Of a stretch of 64,000 nt of DNA, positions 48,040-60,454 are shown one piece after another. The stretch spans positions 4,214,827 to 4,278,826 of the forward strand of contig CP137682.1 in assembly GCA_037976565.1 (NCBI GenBank), read 5' to 3'. The translations under genes were made by a program, and so were the position numbers. Each line of letters opens with the position of its first letter. Position 1 is the first letter of the stretch. Source of the DNA: Mesocentrotus franciscanus. Lineage: Eukaryota > Echinodermata > Echinoidea > Camarodonta > Strongylocentrotidae. The notes below the pieces were generated by a model. It was not told the origin of the DNA, ran no database searches, and saw only the letters and a program-made list of their open reading frames with translations.

Positions 48040-48811
48040 TTGATCATACTATTTAACGTGAAAAGGAATTCTTCATTAAAAATCACATTTATATTATTAA
48101 ATATTCCTCTCAGCCCCCCTTGACTACTAACCCTAAATAAATTGACGCCTAATAGACATTTAACAATCAACGGTCTTTCCGGTCCGTATCCGTATGTACC
48201 AATTAAACCATGTTTATTCCTAAATATTGATGGATAATAATTGAGTCATGCTTGTATGTAATCATTCACTCCTCTCATATAAACATGTTATACGTTTGCA
48301 TCGTCATTACACCGTTAATATATCATTGCTGCTCTCCAAGACATTTGTCTAGGTTCAAAGGATTAAAAAAAAAAAAAAACGAAAGTAATCACATACATTC
48401 TCTTTTCTAAAGTAAATATTATCTCGATTCTACAACGTGCCCAAGGAAACTTCCACAGCATGAATCACCTCGTCTAAGAAAAACATGCTCACGTATATTT
48501 AGGCCTATATTTTTGCAAATCTTAATGCAAACGTGAATAGGAAATTGACACCCTAAATGGATTTAGGGAGCAGATATTGTTATATTGATTAGTGATTTAT
48601 AGTATATACATCTTATTTGCCATAGTAGAAAGTGTGTATAAACATCAGTTCGTTCAAATTTTTACCGTAGAAAATATTGTTACAAACATGATTAGAAAAT
48701 GAAGCCTATGACTTATTAATAAACGAGATATTATTACAGTTGATAGAGTCTACATTGTAGTTCCTTACTTCTTGTTTTTCTTTTTAACATTATAATGCTG
48801 CTAAATATTCT
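48040..48811. other. AT-rich DNA, no gene supported
   Basis: An A run near 48367-48380; nothing else recognised. Confidence 0.4.
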
Positions 48812-48819
48812 GTGTATAC

Positions 48820-50166
48820 CAGGGGCAGCAGAGCGAATTCCAAAGTGGGGGGGGGGTACCAACAAAAAAGGGCACTTTCTGGGAAAAAGCGAAATTTTAA
48901 TTTTTGTTAGACATTGATATATACCCCTACATTGTGATTACATTATCTGGGATGCTTTCAATATTTGTTTTTCTTTCTACATCATACAAGATATTGCTTA
49001 AGCAGCATACTTTGCAGTTGGTGTGATGGTCTGAATATTCATTTGTGAGGTCGTAGTGCGAAAAGTTACATCTTATAAAGAGAAAAAAAAAACCCAATCC
49101 TCATGGGGTTATAAGCACATTCTCACTACGGAAGACTGAAAAGACCTTTGATAAGTAACATAATTATATCATCTATAAATGCGAGTGAGTTTAGCAAGCG
49201 AGCTTTGGGGGAAATTGCTCTTAGTCGCTTTAAACTTGGGGCACGTTTAATGATGAGAGGAAAAGGGGACACTTATTGAAAGGGATAAGATACCTATTAG
49301 AAAAGAAAAGGAGCACTTGTCAAAGTACAAAGGGTAATTATCAAAGGTGAAAATTGGGCACTTCTTATACCTGACAAGAGGCACTCACCAGGGATGAAAA
49401 AAGGCACTTATGAGAATAAGAGGTGAAAAGGGGCATTTATGAAAAGGGGATAGAATGGTAAATGGGCATGTGTCGAGGGAAATGGGCCACCCATCAGATT
49501 ATGATAGGGGCATTTATAAGAGGTGAAAAGGGGCATTTATGAAAAGGGGATAGGTCCCGAATTAAAAAGGAAAAGGGGCACGTATCATTGTTAAAAGGGA
49601 AATTGTCAGAATTGAAAAGGGGCACTGACCCGATATGAAAAGGGGTACTTATGAGAATGAAAAGGGACACTTTTCATAAGTGAAAAGGGGCATTTATGAC
49701 AAGGAGCTTTTTTTTAAAGGGGGCACTTATCATAAGGAAAAAGGGCACTTATTAGAAAGGAAAAGGGGCACATGTGTAAATAAAAGGTGCGCTTATCGGA
49801 GTTAAAAGGGGTAGTTATTAAAAGGGGAAGGGGCACTTCTTACAAAGGAAAAGGGGCACTTGTCAAATTTGAATAGGGTAATTATCAGAGGTGAAGGGGG
49901 CAATTATCAAAAGTGAAAAGGGGCACTTCTCGTACCTGGAAAGGGGCACTTATGAGAATGGAAAATGGACACTTATTGCAAAGGAAAATGGGAAATTGTC
50001 GAAGAAAAAGAGGCACATGTAAAAATCAAAGGGACACTTATCATATGTGAAAAGTAATAGGTGCACTTTTCAAAGTAAAGTGGACACTTTTCCTATGTAC
50101 TTTTGGGGTAATTGAAAAGTGGGGGGCACTGTGTCCCCTGTCCCCTCCCCCGGAGCGCCGCCTCTG
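48820..50166. mobile_element. hAT-like unit with a GGGGCACTTAT word array, 8-bp target duplication
   Basis: GTGTATAC occurs directly outside both ends (48812-48819, 50167-50174). Ends are CAGGGGCAGCAGAGCG and, on minus, CAGAGGCGGCGCTCCG, similar in the first ten bases. From about 49260 to 50140 the inside is a degenerate array of aaaaggggcacttat words, one every ~30-40 bases, with variable linkers. No transposase frame. The duplication makes hAT insertion likely. Confidence 0.75.
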
Positions 50167-50179
50167 GTGTATACGAGTA

Positions 50180-53100
50180 TAAGTTTATTCAACTTCGTTT
50201 GAGAACGTTTTAGTCGAGTGGTTTGAATACTAGGCCGAGGGACGTAGATCTTGGGCGAAAGTCTAATTCTTAAACAAGGCACTTTAAATCTATATCTCCT
50301 CACTTACCCTCTACCCAGGTTTGTCGAAGTAGACCACAATCAATTCTATGGGCTGCGAATGACTGGCACCATCTTTTATTGCAATGCAATTCTTATCAAA
50401 ATACGAAAAAAATCATTCACAAAGAAAAGAGAAGGCCCAAACCAAGAGATTACGATGAAGATTAAATGTAGGTTAATGGGTTTGCTGAACAAGAGGCATT
50501 GTTTGCGAGAGTTCACATATCGACTTGCGCCAAAGTTGCTTATGTGATGTTTGAATAAAACGATTGGGATTTGGGTATTAATTCGGTCATTGCAGATCCA
50601 AATAACATCCCAAACAAAATTAATCATGCCACACATATCAAATATCGAATATCAAATATCAACGAACAGTTTTGCGCGCGTGTGTGTGACTTTGCTTCTG
50701 CAAAAAGCATATGCAATGCATCTCATTTGATACATTCAATTCATTCTCTCACTTTAATCCCAACATATCACATACTGTTGGCATCACTTTGGCGCAGGTC
50801 GATTTTTGCACTTTCGCAAACAATGCAACCTGTTCATCCAAGCGTGAACACATACCACACAAAAATGATACCAGATGATTTGGGATAAAACGCTCTTTCA
50901 TAATATGTATAATAATTTACTGTTCATAGATTTTTAAAATAATTAGCAATTTTCTAGGTGGAATTTTTTTTTTGACTCACACGGTATACCCGTTATCTGA
51001 TTGAGATATCCTGTTTATACACTTCTATAAATACTGTATATTTTGATAATACATATAGCTCTCCAATAGTTTTCGTTTCTTTTATATCATTAATACCTAA
51101 TTAGTAAATCTTAGCCGGCAAACCCGATACAAAGATTTTCCTTTGTTACTCCCGGTATCATTACCTATTATCAAATATTTTCGCATTGTATGTCTATGAA
51201 TCAGATTAAAGTTGTGTGATGTTTTCATATCAATATGACATTGCTATTACATGATGAGTCATAAATGAATTTCGAAATCGCCAATACCTGCATTTTCCTA
51301 TATAGTTTGTTTGTTTGTTTTTCTTTTGTTTTTACAACATAGCGGGCTATAAATACTATGCAGTAATAGACTGCTATGTTTAGTTGAGTCAATGAGATTT
51401 ATCTCCGTGGCTTTGTTAATCACTGTAGCAATGTTACAAAGTATGCCGCTGAAAAAAAAGAGTACAGATTTGGGAACTAACCTAGTTCCAGTAGATGTAT
51501 AATTTTGCGGAAAATTGCTTAAATGTTTGACAAAAATCATGAAAAATGGGGAGATCACCACAACCCTCGATCCCAGTGCGCTGCCGCTGCCCCAAGTACT
51601 GTCGATCATAAAATGGACCTAACACAAACCCATGGTCATAACCACTCTCCTATCCCGCCCTCCCACTGTTTACTGTATTATTGTCAGCCAAGGTCAATGG
51701 TCTGAAAAAAACTTACTCACGGTGCATAGTACTCATTGCGAAGCGTGGTAAGCAAATTGAATAAACAACGAGGGACTAACGTCTCTTGCCCATTAATACA
51801 TCGACTTTCGAGTTTACATAAAATACTCAAGCTATATATCAAAACTTCATAGTCAATAAATTGTCATTTTATTTGAGTAAAAATTATGATTTCGATTTCA
51901 AAATATACTGAATAAGATATTGAAATTACAAAATAGAACACCTTGATGCCAGATATGAGAAGACCACTGTTAAATATATTGGTAATCTAATAATTATAAC
52001 GGGCTGCAGGCCATATCCCCCGCCCTACACGCCTTATTAGAATTCGAGATTTCAAGTTTATATTGTTTATATTTAGTAAAGATTTCCATTGTCATTGGGA
52101 TCCCTGATTGACATAAGTTTTTATATTCGCTTCTTTGAAATCAGTTCCTTCCTCTGAACATTTTCAAAAGGCTCACATCGAGCAAACCCTTTCCCTCTTT
52201 TTTGTTTGTTTCAAACTGAAGAGACGTGACGATAAGATTGATGCGATCATGTCAATTCTAGTGATACTGGTACATTGATCGGTCTTCCCAAGTCCTCTTC
52301 CAACATTGAATTAAATGGAGAATGATAGAGATTAGAACCAGACCATAAAACGAAATGATTTGTCATCTACAAGTTACTTATAGCTCTACTTAAGATCCAT
52401 TAAAAACATAGCAGTAAGAAATCTTGTAATGGCACTATATAGACCTACCTATTGACTGAAACCAAAGAAATTTGATGGAAAACAAGTCTCAAAAACTTTC
52501 GAGAAATCAACTCTTAATGCAATTTCAATACCACATCCCACAGACATCATGTTCGACTTTGCGTAATCACTGTACATTTCATTAGGTGATTCACAAGGCT
52601 CTTGCAATTGCCTCAGGTTGAAAAGTGCCATCATGTCAGTTCAACTGCTTTACGAGACTTACCACAATTGTGTATTCGCCGTGTCGCCCATGTAGAAGTA
52701 TCAACGTGTCATTGTGGATCTTAGACCAGGTAGCAGACATGTATCTCCTTCATCAGAGAGACTGACAGGTATGATGTGATAGCAACGAACTATAGGGCAG
52801 TATGACCCCAATTACAGCACTCACAGGTTGATGTATTAGTAGATCAGGAAACGGAACATCCGCCATCAAATACCTAATATAAACACATGTGACAATCTTG
52901 CCAAGACCGATCGATGGTATATGTCGGTCGAAGCAAGGAGTTCGAAGTACATTGTACACTCTAAATGATCACGCCTGTATCATGTGTTCAGATATATCAC
53001 TCCAGTAGTTCAGTTGTTTATTTTTCGTATTTCTTCAAAGCTGACAGTGTTTGTTGTATCAACTGCGGTGTACGGGGGGAATTACAAGCCAATTGTTAAA

Positions 53101-53330
53101 CGTATTGTGAAATATTTGACCTTTGTCCAAAGCGACAATCCGTAAGTCTTGTTTAGTTAGGCCTATCTTGATTTACATTTTGACAGTATTTCGATTGCCC
53201 AAAGCAAAGAGGTTATAGACCGGCATACTTGTACATAAAGTTAACGCCCCTATATATATGGGTTTCAGCATGATATTTTTCATTTAAACCCGACATTAAC
53301 AAGTTGCAAAAGAGGGGCGTATAACACCCA
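50180..53330. other. Intergenic DNA, no gene supported
   Basis: Open frames at 50251-50547, 50571-50888 and 51298-51609 have no recognised domain or repeat relation. A purine/pyrimidine-neutral unique sequence. Confidence 0.4.
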
Positions 53331-53342
53331 TAGTTTTACATA

Positions 53343-53552
53343 AGAGAGGGAGAGAAGGAGAACGGGGGAGAGACAGAGGGGAAAGAAGAGAGAAATATAT
53401 AGAGAGAGAAAGAGAGAGGGGAGGAGGGAGAGAGAAAGAGAGAAGGAGAAGAGAGAAAGAGAGAGGAGGGAGAGATAGATAGAGAGAGAGAGAGAAAGAA
53501 AGAGGAGAGAGAGAGAGAGAGGAGGGGGAGATAGATAGATAGAGAGAGAGAT
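53343..53552. repeat. (GA)n-rich low-complexity tract, 210 bp
   Basis: Almost pure A/G on plus (C/T on minus), with GATA interruptions. Ser/Leu-rich minus frames are artefacts. Confidence 0.9.
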
Positions 53553-53559
53553 TTTTGTT

Positions 53560-53975
53560 GGGGAGATGAGAACGCAACAGATGATACCGTTCCCCATCCA
53601 TACCCTCTCATCACTCGCGATAGTCGTATTTTACAAACCTTACCCGGTGCTAGGCTTCGCCACTGACCAGGCCAGTGTGTTCATGTATTCTGTACAGGAG
53701 GTACTTATTGAAACATTTTTACCGATCAGCTATGCTCAGCTTAATGCGAGGAATCTTCTGTTCAAAGCAAGGGATAGATATTAAGACTGGTTTGACAGAA
53801 GGACTTTTCTCACATTCAGTGAATTCATGCAAGAATATGTTCGCTAATAAATTACATGTAATTGAAAAATGTTGCTTTTGTGTGTGATCTGGAGAAGATC
53901 GAGTCGGGGTTCGTTTCTTTTTATGTTGCTTTTTTCAATGTGTCATGAAACAAGCCATATTATGTAATAATATTG

Positions 53976-53976
<1 letters not shown>
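53560..53976. other. Unassigned DNA
   Basis: Between two microsatellites; frames of about 70 codons without a domain. Confidence 0.35.
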
Positions 53977-54053
<77 letters not shown>

Positions 54054-54125
54054 ATAACAATAATAATAATGAAAATAATAATTGATAAGAATAATAATGA
54101 TCATCATCATTATAAATAAATAAAA
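53977..54125. repeat. (CTA)n then AAT-rich microsatellite
   Basis: More than 20 CTA triplets (53977-54052), then ATAATA/ATCATC words. The poly-Val minus frame is an artefact. Confidence 0.9.
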
Positions 54126-54726
54126 TTGTAGATAACAAGTGCTTAAAGATTAAACAATATATATTAAAATTAAAGCAGAATAAACATGGTAGTCAGGAAA
54201 AATAAATAATTTCTAGTTTATTGACCAAATCAGAAATGAAATGCTTCATACTTTGATACCTGCTGATCAAAGAAATCGACTTGCAATGACCATCTCTGTC
54301 AGTGGACAGTGGTTGATAAAAGGAATATGAAAAAAGCAAATTGCAGTTCTGTATACTATGCACAGTTGCAAACACATGCTATGACTGAGAGTAAGGGTGT
54401 GTGCGAGCGCGCGTGTGTGTGTAGGGGTGGGGTTCAATGAGCTTAACTCCCACAATTACAATACTGTACACATTTTTCTTTATAAAAAGATATCAGTTAT
54501 TCCAAATGTAGAGTCGTATTAAACTTTGGCTTATTTATTATAATGGTATAATTCTGCTTCATAAATGAATGCATTATTGTTGACAAAAAACATTGACTGT
54601 CGAACGAGTCGCATCTTCAACATATATTTAATAAGCAAACAAAACAAAACAAAACGAACGGATGTGACATCAACCAATTAGAGTCGGTTGGAGCTTAAGC
54701 ATAATTTTTTGTAGAGCGTTATTTAA

Positions 54727-55405
54727 CCCTAATGAGGCCGGGGTATTTGAGATCTTTCTAGTACCGGGGGTGGCATTATGGCCCCCCTTTCACAGCCGAT
54801 CGCCGCGAAAATTTGCATGCATGTCTAGTGAAGTGTATAGAATACTATGGTAAATTCAATTTTTTGAAAAAATCACTCATTTGCATATTTATGGTAATTT
54901 ATGCAAGTAAGGTCATAAAATTCAGATTTTAACCCATAAATCATATATTCTTCATATTTAAGCATTCTTTTTCACTACATATATTTGTTAGACCATTTGA
55001 ATAATAATACGACAAAAAAATTGGAAGAGCCAGGTTATTTTTTATGCTATTTCTTGTTTTTGTTGTTTTATTTCATTTCTAACTACAATTCAAGAATTTT
55101 GACCCCCAAAACAAACACCTAAACTTTAAACGAGACCAAATAACCAATGTTTGATCTCTTTTTAGGAAAAATGATATTTCTATATGTTTGACCACAAATC
55201 ACGAAAATGAGCGATTTTCGGGCTGACATGCAAAGACAAAAGGCCATGTGACTTTGTAACTGTACGTCCGATTTTCAAAAAAATTGTTTTAAAAGATGCG
55301 CAAGATTCGAAAGAAAAAATTCATCAAGCGGCGGGGCGTCATCCGTATGCGTTCCCGAACAATCAGAAAAATCGCGGAGGGCATAATGCCCCCGACTCAT
55401 TATGG
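54727..55405. mobile_element. TTAA-flanked MITE, 679 bp (piggyBac-like)
   Basis: TTAA at 54723-54726 and 55406-55409. The left end CCCTAATGAGGCCGGGG and the right end (minus) CCATAATGAGTCGGGGG are inverted, and a second matching block GGCATTATGGCCCC / GGCATTATGCCC lies inside each. CCC ends with TTAA fit piggyBac. No transposase. Confidence 0.8.
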
Positions 55406-55409
55406 TTAA

Positions 55410-56995
55410 CCGACACTCCTATGTAAGAGGCCTTGGAGTACATGTGATTCGTATAACATATCAAGAATCATCTAACACGTTTCATAAACTTACATACAAA
55501 GTATGTAAATAAAATTATCCAATCTATGAGACCTACAATAGTGTATTTTTTTGTCATTATTTTATCTATTAAAAATGTTAAAATGTAAAATTTACCCTAT
55601 TAATTTTTACATTGGAAATTGTTTCAGCCATTAGCTACATGTTTGGTGTATTTATAACAATACAATACATTATAATATAATGCAATGTAATATGACAACT
55701 TTGGTTTGTTTCAGATGTATCTACATTGTAGCAAAGGGAATTCTGGACCCAAATCAAAAGAGATACTTTGTAAATCAACGCAACTGTTTGTATATCTTTG
55801 AGAAAGTGTTAAATCTCATACCCTAAACATACAATACAAATATATATTTCTTGAATATACTAGCAGTTGCTTGAAGATTCTGGAATATTCAATTAACCAT
55901 TTTCAAAACTACCATAAAATAAAGTCTCGGAAATCATAAATCAAATATACGCCTATCTTGTAAATTCAAAGGCAATATGCTAGCAGAAAGAATAGGTTTG
56001 TCACAAAATATAAGGGTCAGGTAATTATAGATTTAGAAAACAACAGAGAGATATTTTCATAGAATTGATATAATAAACCAAATAGACATATCTCAAAACC
56101 ACTAAAAATGGAAAAGTCATTGAATATAAGAATATTCAATGACTCTTTGATCGAATTGAATCGAAGAAGTAAGGCATATACAAGTAAAATAAAATTAATG
56201 ACATAATTAAGTTATTAATTAATCATCTGGGTGGGTTATACCATTTCATAATAGGGTATGGCAAGTTTTACATCAAGCATAGGCAATTTCAACTGACAAA
56301 GAAGCGTAACTCTATCATAAGTTTATTACATATAATGTATACAAGAACAGGTGGATACCAGGCTCTAAGTAATATAAAAAGCACTTGATTTTAGCAATAT
56401 TAAAATGGAAATGCTATGTTATAAACAAATGGGTGAACTGAAAAGTGACAGTACTTAACCTCAGTAATATGTACAACACCATAAAACTACAATAGTTTTG
56501 ATCTAGTTTGGTACGTCATCATAAATCTAGACATTAGTATCGGACCGATCACAGGAGCTCTTATTTTCAGATATGATATCATACAACCCTAACGCCAATG
56601 CAATTTAATAACTTATTGACTTATTGATCAAGGAAAAAGGATGATGCTGTTCCTTATGATGATTGACAAAAAGTGCTTTGCATTTCTATGTTTGAAAAGA
56701 GGCGATATTTTACGGATAATGTCACATTTTGGTCATGAAAAGGAAGCAATGAAACGCAAGGAATTTGTATAAAAAGTTTCCTGAGTAGGTATCGAAAATA
56801 CTTAAAATTCGATAGTAAATAAAATACAGAAAGTTCAGTTGCTAAAGGCAAAGCTATTGCACCATTCTGTCAATTCCAATCTCATGGTACAGCGTCCATC
56901 GCAAATTGTGACATTTGGAGAAAAAACGGGCAACTGTCCGTCACCTTTATTTAATTTAATTTCGTATTTATTTCACGACCCGTGATAGAAAAAAG
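55410..56995. other. AT-rich DNA, no gene supported
   Basis: No recognisable feature. Confidence 0.4.
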
Positions 56996-56999
56996 CTTT

Positions 57000-57285
57000 G
57001 CAAATTACTTGTAAGACACTGGAGCGATCTTTACTGGTGGTACTTGATTAATATTCCACTTATTTCTTAAGACAAATTTATTCAAAATTGCTTTTAATGA
57101 TAAACTTACTCTGTTCACATTGATGTGTATTTCATATGTATTGTAATTTGTAGGTTTATTTGCACTTTTTGTTTTGTTTAATATGTAATTGTTTATCAGT
57201 CTATTCTGTTTGTTATAGCGCTTAGAGACTTCGGTGGTAAGCGCCTTATAAGCAACGTTGTTATTATTATTATTATTATTATTAA
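57000..57285 (+). repeat. LINE 3' tail ending in (ATT)n
   Basis: T-rich 3' UTR-like sequence with tatagcgcttagagacttcg, agcgccttataag and (ATT)n at about 57256-57283. This layout is typical of invertebrate LINE or SINE 3' ends. No coding part is attached. Confidence 0.5.
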
Positions 57286-57322
57286 AAAGTCTCGTCAGAT
57301 GATTTGATTGGTTATGTAGTTC

Positions 57323-57328
57323 TTTATT
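57323..57328 (-). promoter_or_regulatory. Candidate poly(A) signal of the kinase gene
   Basis: AATAAA on minus, 510 bases after the kinase stop. It is the nearest canonical hexamer I noticed, but AT-rich repeats lie between, so the link is uncertain. Confidence 0.25.
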
Positions 57329-57610
57329 GCATAGATCAAATGAAACCCTAACGGTCAATGCACCCAACTCTGGTAAAAGGGAGTACTGTCAAGTGCGTGT
57401 CTGATATAATTCTTGTTACGATAAAAATATATATCTGATATTTAACAGCTTATGTCATGAGATGCAATTTAACTACAAAAAATAATCAAACATGATGCCA
57501 AACTACTCATTTGTGGAGTATCATTCACAATACTGATGTAACTTCAGTGATCAAGTATGCATTCTGCGTATGGTATTATACAGACAAAATAATAATCGAG
57601 CTCTAATAAA

Positions 57611-57817
57611 GCCTCGCTCACATATGACGCAGCAAAACCGCGGTTTTTCTTCTTCATGTAGACGTAAAGTGCAATAATGTGCTTCACATTTTTTCTCTTA
57701 TTACACAGAGCTCAGGGAATATGCGCAGGACCATTGTTGCGCGCAGTTGTCACTCATTTACAAGTAAAAACCATGGCAGGTTTTCACTGCGGTTTAAAGC
57801 GACATATCTGAACGGGC
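57611..57817. mobile_element. Imperfect TIR element in the kinase 3' region
   Basis: Left GCCTCGCTCACATATGACGC and right (minus) GCCCGTTCAGATATGTCGC match imperfectly; inside, AAACCGCGG and a complementary CCGCAGT word continue the arms. No duplication identified. If the kinase 3' UTR extends this far, it is part of it. Confidence 0.45.
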
Positions 57818-57838
57818 CTCAGGCGTAAAAAATTGTTT

Positions 57839-58246
57839 TTACATCAGCCCACTGAACTGCTGCATCATCGATTCGGCTGACGGACGTTTGGATGGCTCTT
57901 TCTGAAAGCATGGCTTCACAATCTTCTTGATGTTTGGTTCGAGTTTCTCCACACTAGCTGGTATGACATCAGCGCCCATGAACTTACAGATTAGAGCAAT
58001 TTGATTAATGGTCCTGGGCCAGACGTATTGTCCCGAGAAAAACTCAAGGAACGTACAGGCTAAGGCCCAGACATCGGATGCCGATGTGGCGGACATGTTA
58101 CCATCCTCAGATGTGCAGCATTCCGGAGGCATGTACATGAATGTACCTCTGGCAGGCAAGATGGTGGCACGTGACATGGTTGACCTCGTCTTGATGTGCG
58201 CAAGACCAAGGTCACATAAATATGGCTTCTTTGTCCTTGATTCAAC
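57839..58246 (-). CDS. Protein kinase, last exon (activation segment to C-lobe, stop)
   Basis: The exon begins after gtgctcag|GTT at 58246, phase 0, and encodes 135 residues plus TAA. VESRTKKPYLCDLGLAHIK contains the metal-binding DLG (DFG equivalent). RGTFMYMPPECC replaces the APE motif with PPE. ASDVWALACTFLEFFSG is the DxW helix F region, and KEPSKRPSAESM carries the conserved Arg of subdomain XI. All residues expected for the C-lobe of an active kinase are present. The catalytic domain ends almost at the stop, so there is no C-terminal extension. The sequence style (DVW, LDIKPQN, WKGQW) suggests the TKL group, such as RIPK- or MLK-like kinases, but I cannot name an orthologue. Confidence 0.88.
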   Translation of the reverse strand, partial: VESRTKKPYLCDLGLAHIKTRSTMSRATILPARGTFMYMPPECCTSEDGNMSATSASDVWALACTFLEFFSGQYVWPRTINQIALICKFMGADVIPASVEKLEPNIKKIVKPCFQKEPSKRPSAESMMQQFSGLM

Positions 58247-58967
58247 CTGAGCACAACAAGATGGCGAAAAACAGAACAAATTGGTGTAGCTTGTCAAAAG
58301 AATGCATTTCATATTTCATATTCACATAGATGAATATGCCTCAAGGTTGTATGCATTACTGAAAGAACTTTTTCATGATGGTGGTATTTACAAGTTTTTG
58401 TGTAAAATGCCAGGTGTAAATTTATTTTATTCACAACCTCCATGAATCAATCAAAATTTGACATAAGTTTTCAGAACGAAATGGAAATATCAATGAATAG
58501 GAGACAATAATGCCCTCTCAACAATTTGACTTCTTGCCATATGGAAACGTTGTATCATCTGCTCAATCTGACTTGCGTGCACAGAACAAATGAGCATTTT
58601 TGCATCAAAAAGTGAATTTTTCGAAAAAGTGCGTTTCTTTTCAGCATTGAGGTGCCCGGGAGTCACTTGAATAACCTTTCAAAAAGTATAATATAAACAA
58701 ATAATATGCAGTTTCTCTGTCCTTTTGTCGAAAAAAAATACTATTCCAGCACAATGTCGTCTCTTTTTTCGTTGGAGAAGAGCAAACTAGCGATTATCAA
58801 TTGCACTTCGGTCGCTCTCGCAAGTCCTCACTTGTTTCATTGTGGTCAAGCGGCTTTGGGGTGAGCAGCTAATGAAAAATCTAATCGTTAGCTTTCTTCT
58901 GATATTAAACTTGTTTTTATTGGTTGAATATTGTTGTCGAAATTTACCCATTCACATAATGGAACTA

Positions 58968-59091
58968 CAGTAGAGCTCGCGGGCAAGTACCCATCGCGCC
59001 CGCGGGCATTCGCACTAGTTTGCACGGGCGCCTATGTAAAAACCCGCGGGTTACCCGCGGGCGAATGGGTACTTGCCCGCGATCTCTACTG
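58968..59091. mobile_element. Near-perfect palindromic MITE, 124 bp, TA flanks, in a kinase intron
   Basis: Left CAGTAGAGCTCGCGGGCAAG and right (minus) CAGTAGAGATCGCGGGCAAG differ at one base. Arms continue through tacccat and GCCCGCGGG for over 40 bases. TA occurs at 58966-58967 and 59092-59093 (Tc1/mariner style). It lies in the intron between 59388 and 58247. Confidence 0.85.
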
Positions 59092-59388
59092 TACCTGCCC
59101 GATGAAGCCAGTGGCCCGTGACCCATGCACTAAAAACTGTTTGGGAGTTAATTGCGGTCAACTTCTTTTATGAGACAAATCCAAGCAAACTTTTCGATAT
59201 GTAGACGGGATGTATGATGGGATAGAAGAGAGAGTAAAGGAGACTAGACGGAGAGAGATAATATAATGGAGACTTAAATAAAGAGAGAGAGAGAGAGAGA
59301 GAAATGGAGGCAAGGGTATAAGGAAGTGAGGAAGAGAATGAGACAAAGAGGTAGAGAGGTGAGGAAAATATGAGGAAAAAAGACTTAC

Positions 59389-59508
59389 GATAACATTCTG
59401 TGGTTTGATGTCGAGATGGAGTATCTTACAGTGGTGGAGAAAGGTGATAGCTGACAGAAGATCCCTAGATAAGCGTACCTTCTGCATGAAATCATACGGA
59501 TTACCATC
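59389..59508 (-). CDS. Protein kinase exon with the catalytic loop (40 codons)
   Basis: It runs from ttgttgcag|GAT (59508) to AATGTTATC|GTAAGT (59389), phase 0 at both ends. It encodes DGNPYDFMQKVRLSRDLLSA followed by a helix E segment and ILHLDIKPQNVI. HLDIKPQN is the catalytic loop: the Asp, Lys and Asn of subdomain VI are kept, while HRD is changed to HLD. Arg to Leu removes the contact used by kinases that need activation-loop phosphorylation. Downstream of its donor the intron has a GA-rich tract (59280-59302). Confidence 0.9.
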
Positions 59509-59509
59509 C

Positions 59510-60254
59510 TGCAACAAAATTGTTTAAAAGGGTTGGAGGGTAATTAAAGATGGTAGAGTGATATAAATATGCACAAGCATAACTTTCAAGAGAAAATCAT
59601 CCAAGTACAAGCATTCATATGACAATAATACCTTGAGTTACTCTATCCCTAGACAACTACCTCTTACAAAACCAACTTTTAAGGACAATTATCCACATTA
59701 CCCTCAGACCTCATTTTTCATCATATCATCATCATCCCATGGGTCCCCTCTAAGGGAGGGGGTCGGATCTCCTCATTACCGCTATCCATCTCGTCCTGTC
59801 TGTAGTCATGTCCTAGTCAATTTCTTGATTGTCTTCTTCAATACATTCTATCCACCTCTTCCTTCCTGGGTCCTGTCTTTTTCCTTCCTCTCGCTGCCCA
59901 TCTAATCAGTTTATCTTCATCTTTCCTCTTCACGTATCCAGTCTGCTCTCTCTAATCATCTCTCTCAGAAAAGTAGGGGGTAATTAACAGGTGCTTGTCC
60001 AGGATAATTTTCCTAGTAGGGCGATTGTCTGAGGGTGTGGTGGGTAGCTGCCCGAGGGTAAATTTCCTTGGAACGAGTTCATCTAGAATTGTTTCATAAT
60101 ATTGCTGTCATACAAGTTGGTATCTCAATGAATGAAAGAAAACATGATATTGATAAATAAATCTATAGACACTACAGAATTGGTAATGTCATGCAGTAAC
60201 ATTCATCTTTATGCTTATCATATAATGTGGTCTAATATTTGTTTTTCTTCATAC
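59510..60254 (-). other. Kinase intron with GGACAATTA-type repeat words
   Basis: Segments near 59680-59710 and 59970-60065 carry ggacaattatcc, taccctcagac and inverse words similar to the centre of the element at 20378-20954. The plus frame at 59633-59905 has no domain. Confidence 0.4.
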
Positions 60255-60375
60255 CTCGAAGATGACCCTACTGAGATTACTCCCATCGATGAGCTGCATA
60301 ACGATCATAGCATTTCCAAGTGTACGTTGGTGGCCAACTGCCATAAGCTGAACAATGTTTGGGTGAAGAGCACGC
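60255..60375 (-). CDS. Protein kinase exon (helix C end to hinge)
   Basis: It begins after tctatgcag|GCG at 60375. The first G completes the AAG codon split with the upstream exon (AA|G). It ends TTCGAG|GTATGA (60255), phase 0. It encodes RALHPNIVQLMAVGHQRT, then GNAMIVMQLIDGSNL and SRVIFE. HPNIVQLM is the conserved strand 4 region; MIVMQLIDGSNL is strand 5 and the hinge. Splice phases match both neighbours exactly, which supports the gene model. Confidence 0.9.
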
Positions 60376-60454
60376 CTGCATAGAAAAAACAAGAGTCCCC
60401 CAAAATGATTTTAAAATTCTCCTTTTCAATTTTCCAACCCCTTAACATTTAAAA

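Noticed and set aside
53280..53614. Three overlapping Ser/Leu-rich minus frames
   Set aside because: They read the (GA)n tract in three frames.
53935..54138. Poly-Val minus frame
   Set aside because: Translation of the (CTA)n microsatellite.
58008..58254. Frames on both strands inside the last kinase exon
   Set aside because: Shadows of the real kinase frame, which has all motifs and splice sites.
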